From CAWABB01 sp963780165 (GTDB taxonomy: Bacteria > Bacteroidota > Ignavibacteria > UBA10030 > UBA6906): 64,000 nucleotides of DNA. The translations under genes and the position numbers were made by a program. This document shows positions 1 through 8,392 of this stretch, piece after piece (the first letter of the stretch is position 1; every line of letters starts with the position of its first letter). The notes under the pieces were generated by a model. It saw only the letters and a program-made list of their open reading frames with translations. It made no database searches and was not told the DNA's origin. The DNA lies in NCBI GenBank assembly GCA_963780165.1, contig CAWABB010000001.1:1984001-2048000 (forward strand). Reading direction: 5' to 3'.

Positions 1-1
1 C

Positions 2-724
2 AAGATCGTCGGACAGGTGGGGGTGGGGCTGATCATCGGGAGCATCATCTACTGGGCACCCCACTGGATCGACCCCGATCTCTGGAAGCTGAACACTTCT
101 ACGACCGTTCCGTTCTTCAAGGCGATGGAGTTGGATCTCGGCGTGCTGTACGTCCCCATGGTCGTGTTCGTCATCGCGGCCACGTCCAACGCCGTGAACC
201 TGACGGACGGGCTTGACGGGCTGGCCATCGGGCTCGTGGGCATCGTCGCGCTGACGCTGGGGATTATCGCGTACGTATCCGGAAACGTTGTCCTCAGCGA
301 GTACCTGACGATCCCGTATCTCAGGGGAAACGGCGAGCTGATTGTGTTCTGCGCGGCCCTCCTGGGGGGTGCGCTGGGATTTCTATGGTACAACAGTTAT
401 CCGGCGCAGGTGTTCATGGGCGACACCGGGTCGCTTGCGCTGGGTGGTGCGATTGGCGCGTTGTGCGTGCTGATGAAGAAGGAACTGCTGCTGCCGACGC
501 TGGGCGGAATCTTCCTTGCGGAAACAGTGTCGGTGATCATCCAGCGCGGGTACTTCAAGTACACGAAGAAGCGGTACGGGGAGGGTCGGCGCGTGTTCAA
601 GATGGCACCGATCCACCATCATTTCGAAATGAAGGGATGGCCCGAGCCGAAGATCGTGACGCGGTTCTACATTATGGCTATCCTTCTGATGATTCTCAGC
701 CTGGCGACCTTCAAGGTGCGATGA
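2..724 (+). CDS. mraY: Phospho-N-acetylmuramoyl-pentapeptide transferase, 5' partial
   Basis: Integral membrane enzyme that moves phospho-MurNAc-pentapeptide from UDP to undecaprenyl phosphate, making lipid I. The gene enters from the left edge already in frame. The visible 240 codons hold the family's catalytic and loop motifs: NLTDGLDGLA, the Mg-binding MGDTGSLALGG, and the histidine loop MAPIHHHFEMKGW with the following KIVTRFYI. Several hydrophobic helices lie between them. The stop overlaps the murD start in an ATGA junction, so the two are translationally coupled. About the first third of the protein lies outside the window. Confidence 0.96.
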   Translation, partial: KIVGQVGVGLIIGSIIYWAPHWIDPDLWKLNTSTTVPFFKAMELDLGVLYVPMVVFVIAATSNAVNLTDGLDGLAIGLVGIVALTLGIIAYVSGNVVLSEYLTIPYLRGNGELIVFCAALLGGALGFLWYNSYPAQVFMGDTGSLALGGAIGALCVLMKKELLLPTLGGIFLAETVSVIIQRGYFKYTKKRYGEGRRVFKMAPIHHHFEMKGWPEPKIVTRFYIMAILLMILSLATFKVR

Positions 725-2088
725 AGCGGCAGGTTGCGGGCAAGCGGTTCAGTATTCTCGGCGGTGCGCGTAGCGGCCTTGCTGCAGCCGGCCTCCTGAA
801 GTCTGCGGGAGCGGAAGTGTTTCTGAGCGAGAAGGGTGAGGCGGCCGGGCTCGGATCTCTGCCCGAAGAGCTTGCGCGTCTGGGTGTTCCGGCAGAGTTC
901 GGAGGACATACGGCGCGGGCGGTCGAGGGCGATGTGCTGGTGCTGAGCCCGGGAGTTCCGTCCACCGTTCCGCTGGTGAAGGAGGCGGTTGCCCGCGGGA
1001 TGGATGTGGTGAGCGAGCTGGAGGTGGCGAGCTGGTTCTGTCCGGGCCCGATTGTGGCCATCACGGGGACCAACGGGAAGACAACCACCACTGCGCTGAC
1101 GGGGAGGGTCCTCCAGGACGCGAAAGTCGGGTCGGTTGTTGCCGGCAATATCGGGACAGCGTTCTCGCAGGTCGTGACAGAGATGAGCGAAGGGGATGTG
1201 GCGATTCTGGAAGTCAGCAGCTTTCAACTCGACCACGTCAAGACGTTCCGGCCGCGGGTGTCGGTGCTGCTGAACATCACCCCGGACCATCTTGACCGCT
1301 ACGATCACCGGTTCGAGCTGTACCTCGCCTCGAAGCAGCGGGTGTTCGAAAATCAGGGAATGGGCGACACACTTATCTATAATAGTGGCGATCCGGCGAC
1401 CTGCGCCGCAGTTGAGGGGAAGGTGCCCGCGGGCGTTCGGACGCTGGCGTTCAGTCGCACGCAACGGGTTGATGCCGGGGCGTTTGTGAAGGACGAGGAC
1501 CTGGCGGTGGTGCTGGAGGGTGCCGTTGCGTCGGTTCTCCCCGTCTCGGAGATCAGCATTCGCGGCGCGCATAACCTCGAGAACGCGATGGCGGCTACGC
1601 TGGCCGGATGCGCCCTGGATGTGTCCGTGGCCTCGATCCGCGCGACGCTGAAGAATTTCAGGGGCGTCGAGCACCGCCTGGAATTTGTGCGGGAGCTGGA
1701 CGGCGTGTCGTATGTGAACGACTCGAAGGCCACCAACGTAGATGCCGTGTGGTATGCGCTCCAGAGCTTCACCTCTCCGATCGTCGTCCTGCTGGGTGGC
1801 CGGGACAAGGGGAACGATTATGCACGCTTGATGGACCCTGTGAGGAAGCACGTGCGTGCCATTGTCGCCATGGGCGAATCGGCCGAGAAGGTTCGCACGG
1901 CGTTCACCGGCGTCGTGCCGCTGGCGATGGCGAGGTCGATGGACGAGGCGATCCGCTCCGCGCGGGGCATGGCGCAGCGCGGAGACGTCGTGCTGCTGTC
2001 GCCGGCGTGTGCGTCGTTCGATTGGTTTCAGAACTATGAGCACCGGGGTCGCGTGTTCAAGGAACTGGTGATGGGGATGGGATCATGA
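721..2088 (+). CDS. murD: UDP-N-acetylmuramoylalanine--D-glutamate ligase
   Basis: Cytoplasmic Mur ligase that adds D-glutamate to UDP-MurNAc-L-Ala with ATP. The 455-residue length is normal. An N-terminal Rossmann part contains ILGGARSGLAAAGLL. The central ATPase has the P-loop ITGTNGKTTTT around residue 115, and the C-terminal Mur domain has YVNDSKATNVDA and LLGGRDKGNDY, which are typical of MurD. The ATG at 721 is chosen because it overlaps the mraY stop by 4 bases and because the longer open frame upstream lies inside mraY. ftsW starts 13 bases downstream. Confidence 0.97.
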   Translation: MKRQVAGKRFSILGGARSGLAAAGLLKSAGAEVFLSEKGEAAGLGSLPEELARLGVPAEFGGHTARAVEGDVLVLSPGVPSTVPLVKEAVARGMDVVSELEVASWFCPGPIVAITGTNGKTTTTALTGRVLQDAKVGSVVAGNIGTAFSQVVTEMSEGDVAILEVSSFQLDHVKTFRPRVSVLLNITPDHLDRYDHRFELYLASKQRVFENQGMGDTLIYNSGDPATCAAVEGKVPAGVRTLAFSRTQRVDAGAFVKDEDLAVVLEGAVASVLPVSEISIRGAHNLENAMAATLAGCALDVSVASIRATLKNFRGVEHRLEFVRELDGVSYVNDSKATNVDAVWYALQSFTSPIVVLLGGRDKGNDYARLMDPVRKHVRAIVAMGESAEKVRTAFTGVVPLAMARSMDEAIRSARGMAQRGDVVLLSPACASFDWFQNYEHRGRVFKELVMGMGS

Positions 2089-2101
2089 CGGAGACCGGAT
2101 C

Positions 2102-3265
2102 GTGACGCGGCAGCGGAACCATATCGACCTGATGACGCTCCTCGCCGTTGTGACGCTGATGGTTCTGAGCCTTGGCGTCGTGTACAGCGCCAGCGCGACG
2201 TGGGCCATGGTGAAGTGGGGTGAGAGCGGAAGGCTGCTGGGCAGCCACGCGCTGAAGGTGCTGCTGGGGTTCGTGTTCTTGATCCTGTTCATCCAGATCG
2301 ACTATCACAAATACCGCAAGCTGACGAAGCCTGCGCTGGTGGCTGCCATTGTCCTGCTGCTGTTTACGCTCGGGCTCGGCGGCGAGGTCAAAGGCGCCGC
2401 GCGGTGGCTGCGGTTCGGCGGCTTTTCGCTCCAGCCTTCGGAGTTCGCGAAATTCGCCCTGATCTTCCATCTTGCGGCACTGATGGCTGATAAGAAAGAG
2501 CGGATCACCGAGCTCAAGTTCGGGTACGTTCCGCTGATGCTATGGGTGGGATCGGTGACCGTGCTCGTCCTCCTGCAGCCGAACTTCAGCACGGGGGTGA
2601 TGATCTTCCTGATCAGCCTGATCATGCTGTTCGTCGGCAGGGCGCGGGTACTGCATCTCGGCGTCACGGTCGGGGCGCTGGTGCCGCTCATGGGCGTCTA
2701 CATGCTGAGCGCCGAATACCGCATGCGCCGCATCATGAGTTACATCGACGGCTCCGGCGGCGGGAAGACGAACTACCAGCTCTGGCAGGCGATGATCGGG
2801 TTCGGAAACGGCGGAGTGTTCGGACTCGGGCCGGGGAACAGCCGGCAGCGGGATCTCTTTCTCCCGGAGTCGTACGGGGACTTTGTCTTCTCGATTGTCG
2901 GCGAGGAGTACGGACTGATCGGGACGCTGTTCATCGTCGGTCTCTTTTTGCTGATCATGCTTCGCGGCATCAGGATCGCACGGCACGCGCCGGACGACCT
3001 CGGCCGGTATCTGGCGATAGGGATCACCGCAGCGATCGCGTGCTACGGCCTCGTGAACGGGGCGGTGACCCTTGGGATTTTGCCGACGACGGGGCTTCCG
3101 ATGCCGTTTGTCAGCTTTGGCGGGTCGTCGATGCTCTTCTCGGCCGCGGCGGTGGGAGTCTTGCTCAACATTTCGTCGCAGACGGACCTCCATCCCAGGG
3201 CCGAGGGTGCTAGGGGCATCTTCCGGAAAGCAAAGCGCCAGCCGGCGGTAGGGAGTACCTATTGA
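2102..3265 (+). CDS. ftsW: Peptidoglycan glycosyltransferase of the SEDS family, cell division
   Basis: Multi-pass membrane SEDS protein that polymerises lipid II at the septum with a partner class B PBP. It has 387 residues and about ten hydrophobic segments. The FtsW/RodA signature PTTGLPMPFVSFGGSS is near residue 330, and the middle contains FSLQPSEFAKFALIF. The position in dcw between murD and murG supports FtsW rather than RodA. It starts with GTG 13 bases after murD, and its stop overlaps the TTG start of murG (TTGA). Confidence 0.96.
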   Translation: MTRQRNHIDLMTLLAVVTLMVLSLGVVYSASATWAMVKWGESGRLLGSHALKVLLGFVFLILFIQIDYHKYRKLTKPALVAAIVLLLFTLGLGGEVKGAARWLRFGGFSLQPSEFAKFALIFHLAALMADKKERITELKFGYVPLMLWVGSVTVLVLLQPNFSTGVMIFLISLIMLFVGRARVLHLGVTVGALVPLMGVYMLSAEYRMRRIMSYIDGSGGGKTNYQLWQAMIGFGNGGVFGLGPGNSRQRDLFLPESYGDFVFSIVGEEYGLIGTLFIVGLFLLIMLRGIRIARHAPDDLGRYLAIGITAAIACYGLVNGAVTLGILPTTGLPMPFVSFGGSSMLFSAAAVGVLLNISSQTDLHPRAEGARGIFRKAKRQPAVGSTY

Positions 3266-4377
3266 GTCGAACCAGACTCGCGGTCGCATTCGCGGGCGGT
3301 GGCACTGGAGGCCATCTCTACCCGGCGCTGTCGATCGCCGAGGCGGTCAGGAAACGGCGGCCGGATGCGGACATTCTGTTCATCGGCACAGAGGGGAAGA
3401 TCGAAGCGCGGGTGGTTCCGTTGCACGGGTTCGCATTTCGTTCCATCACCATCACCGGGTTTGCCCGGAAGTTTTCGGTGGATACGCTGGTGTTTCCGGC
3501 CCGCGTTGTCGCGGCGGTAACGAAGTCGATCGGGATTCTGCGGAGCTTCAAGCCCGACGTGGTTGTGGGAACGGGCGGCTACGTGTGCGGCCCGCCGCTG
3601 GCAGCGGGTGTCATGCTCGGGATTCCGACGCTCATCCAGGAGCAAAACGGATATCCGGGCGTGACGACGAGGCTGCTGGCGACCCGGGCGAACGAAGTGC
3701 ACCTGACGTTTGAGTCGTCGCGCCGGTATCTCAAGCGCACAGACAACGTATTCGTCACGGGGAACCCAACGAGGGCGGCGATCGGGTCGGTCTCCCGTGC
3801 CGCCGGAGCAGCAGCATTCGGACTCGATCCCGCACGGACGACGGTGCTCGTCGTCGGCGGCAGTCAGGGCGCCACGGCGCTGAACGTGGTCCTGCAGCGG
3901 TCGATCGGTTTGATGACCGCCGAAGGCGCACAGGTGCTCTGGGGATGCGGGACACGGGATGTGGAAGCGTGCCAGCGTGCTGTTGCTGCACTCCCCGGCG
4001 CGGACGCCGGTCGCGTGAGAGTGTTGCCGTACATCGAGCAGATGGAGAATGCGTATGCCGCGAGCGATCTCGCAATTTCCCGCTCGGGCGCGTCGACGCT
4101 CGCGGAGTTGATGCGTGCCGGGGTGCCGTCGGTGCTGGTCCCGTATCCGCACGCGGCAGCCGATCATCAAACAGAGAATGCCAGGGTGATGGCGGAGGCG
4201 GGGGCGGCGGTGCTGATTCCGGAAGCGCGCGCGGGTGCGGAATTGATGGGCGCGGTGCTTGCCCTCCTCCGCGAACCGGGACAGCGACAGGCGATGAGCG
4301 CGCGTGCCAGGAACCTGGACAGGCCCGATGCGGCGGACACGCTCGCCAGGGCAGTCCTGAAGCTCGCACAACACTGA
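3262..4377 (+). CDS. murG: UDP-GlcNAc:lipid I N-acetylglucosaminyltransferase
   Basis: Membrane-associated GT28 enzyme that converts lipid I to lipid II on the inner face of the membrane. The 371-residue protein has the N-terminal glycine loop GGGTGGHLYPA (residues 12-22), the GTGGYVCGP loop, a second glycine loop VVGGSQGATALN and the donor-binding ISRSGASTLAEL. The TTG start overlaps the ftsW stop by four bases. No better in-frame start exists before the glycine loop. The next gene follows after 7 bases. Confidence 0.97.
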   Translation: MSRTRLAVAFAGGGTGGHLYPALSIAEAVRKRRPDADILFIGTEGKIEARVVPLHGFAFRSITITGFARKFSVDTLVFPARVVAAVTKSIGILRSFKPDVVVGTGGYVCGPPLAAGVMLGIPTLIQEQNGYPGVTTRLLATRANEVHLTFESSRRYLKRTDNVFVTGNPTRAAIGSVSRAAGAAAFGLDPARTTVLVVGGSQGATALNVVLQRSIGLMTAEGAQVLWGCGTRDVEACQRAVAALPGADAGRVRVLPYIEQMENAYAASDLAISRSGASTLAELMRAGVPSVLVPYPHAAADHQTENARVMAEAGAAVLIPEARAGAELMGAVLALLREPGQRQAMSARARNLDRPDAADTLARAVLKLAQH

Positions 4378-4384
4378 GAGAGTC

Positions 4385-4900
4385 GTGCAGGAACGAACGT
4401 TCAAATACAAGCTGGACTTCTACTACCAGTCGGCCCTGATCTACCTGATCACGATGGTGGTGTACGTCGGCATCCGCGGGAGCTTCGTGGAGGCGAAGTT
4501 CGAGTATGTCCTCAACGACCCGCTGATGTATGTCATCATCATCTTCGTCCTGGTTGCGCTGATCGCGCTGGTGATCAACAAGCTCCGGAACCGCCGTCTG
4601 ATCATCACGGACGAGGCGATTGTCTTCAGCCACAGGTGGGCGGAGCACCGGGTCCCGGTTGCCGAGGTCGAGTGGATGCACATCGGGCGCGAGGCACGCG
4701 TGGAGACGGGGGGGAAGCGTCAGGTGGTCGTCTTCAAGCTGAAGGGGAAGCGGCGCATCTACCGTGTGCGGATCGGGCGGTACGAGAAAGAGAAAGAGCT
4801 CTGGAGCGAGATGGGCAAGATCGCCCAGCGGGTCCCGCGCCGGAGAACCAGGCGCTGGGAGACGTTCCGTCCCCGCAAGGGGCCCCGGCCACAGGCGTAA
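4385..4900 (+). CDS. Unknown two-helix membrane protein inside the dcw cluster
   Basis: I do not recognise a named family. The 171-residue product has two hydrophobic helices near residues 13-30 and 46-64. A basic beta-rich domain of about 70 residues follows (LIITDEAIVFSHRW through VVVFKLKGKRRIYRVRIG), resembling the bacterial PH-like domains that sit behind membrane helices. The Arg/Lys-rich tail ends in PRKGPRPQA. The GTG start lies 7 bases after murG, and murC begins 23 bases after the stop. Co-transcription with murG and murC suggests a role linked to envelope synthesis or division. That role is inference. The slot often holds murC or murB in other genomes. Confidence 0.8.
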   Translation: MQERTFKYKLDFYYQSALIYLITMVVYVGIRGSFVEAKFEYVLNDPLMYVIIIFVLVALIALVINKLRNRRLIITDEAIVFSHRWAEHRVPVAEVEWMHIGREARVETGGKRQVVVFKLKGKRRIYRVRIGRYEKEKELWSEMGKIAQRVPRRRTRRWETFRPRKGPRPQA

Positions 4901-4923
4901 GTTCCACCGAACACCAGGACACC

Positions 4924-6303
4924 ATGTTCTCATCGATTCATACGTTGCACTTCGTGGGCATCGGCGGCATCGGGATGAGCGGCATCGCAGAAATTCTGAT
5001 GGACCAGGGGTTCACGATCACCGGGTCCGACCGTGCGGCGAGCGACAACACCGACCGGCTGAAGGGGCTTGGGGCACACATCTTTATCGGGCACGCAGCC
5101 GACAACCTCGAGCCGGACGTCGACGTGGTCGTATACTCATCCGCTGTCCCTCCGGAAAACCCGGAACTGGTCGAAGCGCACAGGCGGAAGATCCCGGTCA
5201 TCCGCCGGGCGGAGATGCTTGCCGAGGTCATGCGCCTCCGGTACGGCATCGGCATCGCGGGGACGCACGGGAAGACCACGACAACCTCCATGATCAGCCT
5301 CGTGCTGATGGAGGGTGGCATCGATCCGACCGTCATCGTTGGCGGGCGGCTCCGAGGTCTCGCCGGCTCCAACGCGCGCCTGGGCAAGGGCGAGTTCATC
5401 GTCGTGGAAGCGGACGAGTTCGACCGATCGTTTCTTTCTATTACGCCGACGATCGCCGTGCTCACCACGCTCGAGACCGATCATCTGGATTGCTACCGCG
5501 ACCTGGAGGACATCAAGTCCGCATTCATCCAGTTCGCGTCGAAAGTACCGTTTTACGGGTTCGTGGTGTTGTGCCTGGACGAGCCTGCGCTCCAGGACAT
5601 CATGCCGAAACTGAAGAAGAAGATTATCACGTACGGATTGAACGGACAGGCAGACCTGCAGGCCGTAGACATCCGCCACAAGCAGAACACGTCGACGTTC
5701 CTGGTCGTGCACAACGGCAAGGATCTCGGCGAGGTGACGTTGCAGCTCCCGGGCAAGCACAATGTACAGAACGCGCTCGCGGCCATCGCCGTGGGACTGG
5801 AGCTGGGCGTGCCGTTCGAAAAGATTACTGCAGGCGTCGCGAAGTTCACCGGCGTCTTCAGGCGCTGGGAGGTGAAGGCCGAGGTGAAGGGCGTCACGAT
5901 CGTGGACGACTACGCGCATCACCCGACCGAGATCAAGGCGACGCTGGCCGGGGCAAAGAGTGGCTGGCGCCGCCGTGTGGTCTGTGTGTTTCAACCGCAT
6001 CTGTACTCGCGCACGCGCGATTTCTACGACGAATTCGGCCGGTCGTTCTTCAATGCCGACGTGCTGGTGCTGACGGACGTCTACCCGGCACGCGAGGAGC
6101 CGATCCAGGGGGTGAACGGCGAGCTGATCGCCAACGCGGCGAAGGAGTTCGGCCACAAGCAGGTGCACTACGTGCCCGACAAGAAGGCGATCCCGGCATT
6201 CCTGCTCTCGATCGTGCAGCCCGGCGACATCGTGATCACGATGGGCGCGGGCGATATCTGGCGGTTCGGCGAGGATTTCATTGCACAGTTGAAGGCGCGG
6301 TGA
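4924..6303 (+). CDS. murC: UDP-N-acetylmuramate--L-alanine ligase
   Basis: Cytoplasmic ATP-dependent ligase for the first stem-peptide residue. It has 459 residues. The N-terminal HFVGIGGIGMSGIAEI is diagnostic of MurC/Mpl. The P-loop IAGTHGKTTTTSM lies near residue 112, followed by VEADEFDRSFL and, in the C-terminal domain, DDYAHHPTEIKATL and FQPHLYSRT. MurC is favoured over Mpl by length and by position between murG and ftsQ. The ATG at 4924 directly precedes the Rossmann glycine motif. The stop overlaps the ftsQ start by one base (TGATG). Confidence 0.97.
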   Translation: MFSSIHTLHFVGIGGIGMSGIAEILMDQGFTITGSDRAASDNTDRLKGLGAHIFIGHAADNLEPDVDVVVYSSAVPPENPELVEAHRRKIPVIRRAEMLAEVMRLRYGIGIAGTHGKTTTTSMISLVLMEGGIDPTVIVGGRLRGLAGSNARLGKGEFIVVEADEFDRSFLSITPTIAVLTTLETDHLDCYRDLEDIKSAFIQFASKVPFYGFVVLCLDEPALQDIMPKLKKKIITYGLNGQADLQAVDIRHKQNTSTFLVVHNGKDLGEVTLQLPGKHNVQNALAAIAVGLELGVPFEKITAGVAKFTGVFRRWEVKAEVKGVTIVDDYAHHPTEIKATLAGAKSGWRRRVVCVFQPHLYSRTRDFYDEFGRSFFNADVLVLTDVYPAREEPIQGVNGELIANAAKEFGHKQVHYVPDKKAIPAFLLSIVQPGDIVITMGAGDIWRFGEDFIAQLKAR

Positions 6304-7061
6304 TGGGACTGTCCGAGACACTCACGGGAGGCCGTCCCTGGTTTGGCCTCGCCCTGCTGGGCACGGTGCTCCTTGTTACATTGGTCGCCGCGATCGGGGC
6401 ACATCAGTGGAAATCAGACCTCTCTGTGGTGCATGTGCGCCCGGAGGGAAACCGGCTCATGACGGACGAGGAAGTCGTGAAGCTGGCGGCGATCCCCGGG
6501 CAGGCCCGGTTGTTCGATGTCGACCTGCAGGCCGTGCGCGGACGGCTGCTCAAGAGCCCGTTCATCGACCGGGTCACCGTGCGAAGGAACGCCCCGAGCG
6601 AGGTAACGCTCGAGATCGAGGAGCGCGTGCCCGTGGCGGCGCTCTCGGCCGATCGCATGCTGTTCATTGACGCCGAAGGGACGGTGCTCCCGGCCGTGAA
6701 GATTGCGGATGCGGGCGACCTTCCGCTGATCACCGGGGCGGTACCGGTGGCGGAGTGTGTGCCCGGGAAGCGCATCACGTCTCCTGCGGTGCGCGACGCC
6801 CTGGTGCTGCTCGACATGGCGCGCTCGATCAGCGACGAATGCTACAGGAGAATTTCCGACGTCGCGGTCGGCACAGGGGAAACCCTGATCCTCCACACCT
6901 CAGAGTTCGGCGTTCCGGTCATCGTGCGCCGGGAGGATCTGGCGTCGCAGATGGCGAAATTCGACGGGTTCTGGCGCTCAATCGTGTACCCGCGCGGCGC
7001 CGCGGACCTGCAGTATGTCGACTTGCGATTTGAAGACAACGTTGTGGTCCGCTGGAACTGA
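6303..7061 (+). CDS. ftsQ: Cell division protein FtsQ/DivIB
   Basis: Single-pass inner-membrane divisome protein that bridges early and late components with FtsL and FtsB. The 252-residue product has a short cytoplasmic N-terminus, one TM helix around residues 13-35 (WFGLALLGTVLLVTLVAAIG), then a POTRA domain beginning near residue 42 (VVHVRPEGNRLMTDEEVVKL) and ending with VTLEIEERVPVA. A beta domain completes the periplasmic part. Sequence similarity within this family is weak, so the call rests on the TM-POTRA layout and the place between murC and ftsA. The ATG overlaps the murC stop. Confidence 0.92.
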   Translation: MGLSETLTGGRPWFGLALLGTVLLVTLVAAIGAHQWKSDLSVVHVRPEGNRLMTDEEVVKLAAIPGQARLFDVDLQAVRGRLLKSPFIDRVTVRRNAPSEVTLEIEERVPVAALSADRMLFIDAEGTVLPAVKIADAGDLPLITGAVPVAECVPGKRITSPAVRDALVLLDMARSISDECYRRISDVAVGTGETLILHTSEFGVPVIVRREDLASQMAKFDGFWRSIVYPRGAADLQYVDLRFEDNVVVRWN

Positions 7062-7085
7062 ATCATCACAGGCAAGGGACGCGTT

Positions 7086-8327
7086 ATGGAGAACATCATC
7101 GTCGGGTTGGACATCGGGACTACCAAGGTCTGCGCGATCGTGGCTGGAACCGACGAGCACGGGCGGATGAATATCCTCGGGGTCGGACGGGCTCCGTCGG
7201 ACGGGATCACCCGCGGAGTCGTCACGCATATTGACCGGACGACGAACTCTATCGTCTCGGCCATCGCGGATGCGCAGGCATCCTCCGGTGTGCGCATCAC
7301 GTCCGTCATCGTCGGGATCGCAGGAGATCATATTCAGAGCTTCCAGAGCCGCGGGGTCATCGGCATCAGTGGCGCGGAGCACGAGGTGACGCAGGGCGAC
7401 ATCGACCGGCTGATCGAGGACACGAAGCGGGTCGCGCTGCCGTCGGACCGGAAAATCATCCACGTCATCCCGCAGGAGTTCATCATCGACGGGCAGGACG
7501 GGATCTACGATCCGCTCGGCATGTCGGGCGTGCGCATGGAGGCCAACGTCCATATCATCACGGGCCTCGTCAGCGCCGCGCAGAACATCTACAAATGTGT
7601 GCAGCGGGCAGGCATGGAAGTCACCGACATGGTGCTCGAGCCCCTCGCCTCCAGCTATGCCGTCCTCGATGAGGAAGAAAAGGAGGTGGGCATCGCCCTG
7701 ATCGACGTGGGCGGCGGCACGACCGACCTGGCAGTCTTCGAGGAGCGGACAATCCGTCACACGGCGGTCATCGGGATCGCGGGGAAGAAGGTGACGGACG
7801 ACATCCGCAAGGGTCTCGGGGTGCTGAACGATCAGGCGGAAAAGTTGAAGATGGATCACGGCTGTGCATACATCCCGGCCGTGAGCGTGAACGAGCCGAT
7901 CATTCTTCCCGGCGTCGGCGGCCGCTCGCCGATCGAGATCGACAACCGTCTCCTGGCGCAGATCATTCAGCCCCGGATGGAGGAGATCTTCGAGATCGCG
8001 GCGCTGGAGATCAAGCGGTCCGGCTACGCGCGCCATCTGTCGGGTGGCGTGGTGCTGACCGGTGGCGGTGCCCTGATCAAGGGGACGGCCGAGCTGGCGC
8101 GCGAGGTGCTGGGCATGCCCGTGAAGATCGGGATCCCGTCAGGGTTCGCCGGCGGGCTCGTCCGCGAGATTGAGAACCCCGCTTACGCGACCGCCGTCGG
8201 CCTCGTGCTGTACGGCATGAAGCACCGGGAGCCGATGGAAGCCGCGCCGCTGTCGCCCGGCGGGAAGAGGGAGCGCTCGGTGGCGGGCGTTGCACGGAAA
8301 ATGAAAGAGTGGTTTGACGCGCTATGA
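7086..8327 (+). CDS. ftsA: Cell division protein FtsA, actin-like membrane tether of FtsZ
   Basis: Actin-family ATPase that anchors FtsZ to the membrane. The 413-residue protein opens with the phosphate-1 motif IIVGLDIGTTKVCAIV, has the 1C/SHS2 subdomain typical of FtsA, the phosphate-2 motif LIDVGGGTTDLAVF and the adenosine motif VVLTGGGALIKG. The C-terminal end MKEWFDAL matches the amphipathic membrane-targeting helix of the family. An AAGGGA ribosome-binding site sits before the ATG. Its stop overlaps a 22-codon ORF (8324-8392) that leads into ftsZ. Confidence 0.97.
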   Translation: MENIIVGLDIGTTKVCAIVAGTDEHGRMNILGVGRAPSDGITRGVVTHIDRTTNSIVSAIADAQASSGVRITSVIVGIAGDHIQSFQSRGVIGISGAEHEVTQGDIDRLIEDTKRVALPSDRKIIHVIPQEFIIDGQDGIYDPLGMSGVRMEANVHIITGLVSAAQNIYKCVQRAGMEVTDMVLEPLASSYAVLDEEEKEVGIALIDVGGGTTDLAVFEERTIRHTAVIGIAGKKVTDDIRKGLGVLNDQAEKLKMDHGCAYIPAVSVNEPIILPGVGGRSPIEIDNRLLAQIIQPRMEEIFEIAALEIKRSGYARHLSGGVVLTGGGALIKGTAELAREVLGMPVKIGIPSGFAGGLVREIENPAYATAVGLVLYGMKHREPMEAAPLSPGGKRERSVAGVARKMKEWFDAL

Positions 8328-8392
8328 GCATCGAGATTGAACGCATCAGTAACAGAGTGTACAATATCAATCCAAGGAGGATAATCCTGTGA
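8324..8392 (+). CDS. 22-codon mini-ORF bridging ftsA and ftsZ (tentative)
   Basis: An ATG overlaps the ftsA stop by four bases (ATGA). The reading frame stays open for 22 codons (begins MSIEIERISNRV, ends PRRIIL) and closes with a TGA that overlaps the GTG start of ftsZ by four bases (GTGA). The ftsZ ribosome-binding site AAGGAGG (8374-8380) lies inside it. The arrangement would let ribosomes pass from ftsA to ftsZ without release. Nothing shows that the peptide itself has a function, and it may be chance in a 61-base spacer. Confidence 0.35.
   Translation: MSIEIERISNRVYNINPRRIIL
8374..8380 (+). promoter_or_regulatory. Strong ribosome-binding site for ftsZ
   Basis: AAGGAGG, eight bases before the GTG start of ftsZ. 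It is the most consensus-like Shine-Dalgarno sequence in the dcw cluster, fits the high expression expected for FtsZ, and supports the GTG as start. Confidence 0.75.

Noticed and set aside
667..2043. 458-codon open frame on the minus strand across murD
   Set aside because: Arg/His-rich shadow of murD without any domain; GC-rich third positions on the plus strand keep the antisense frame open.
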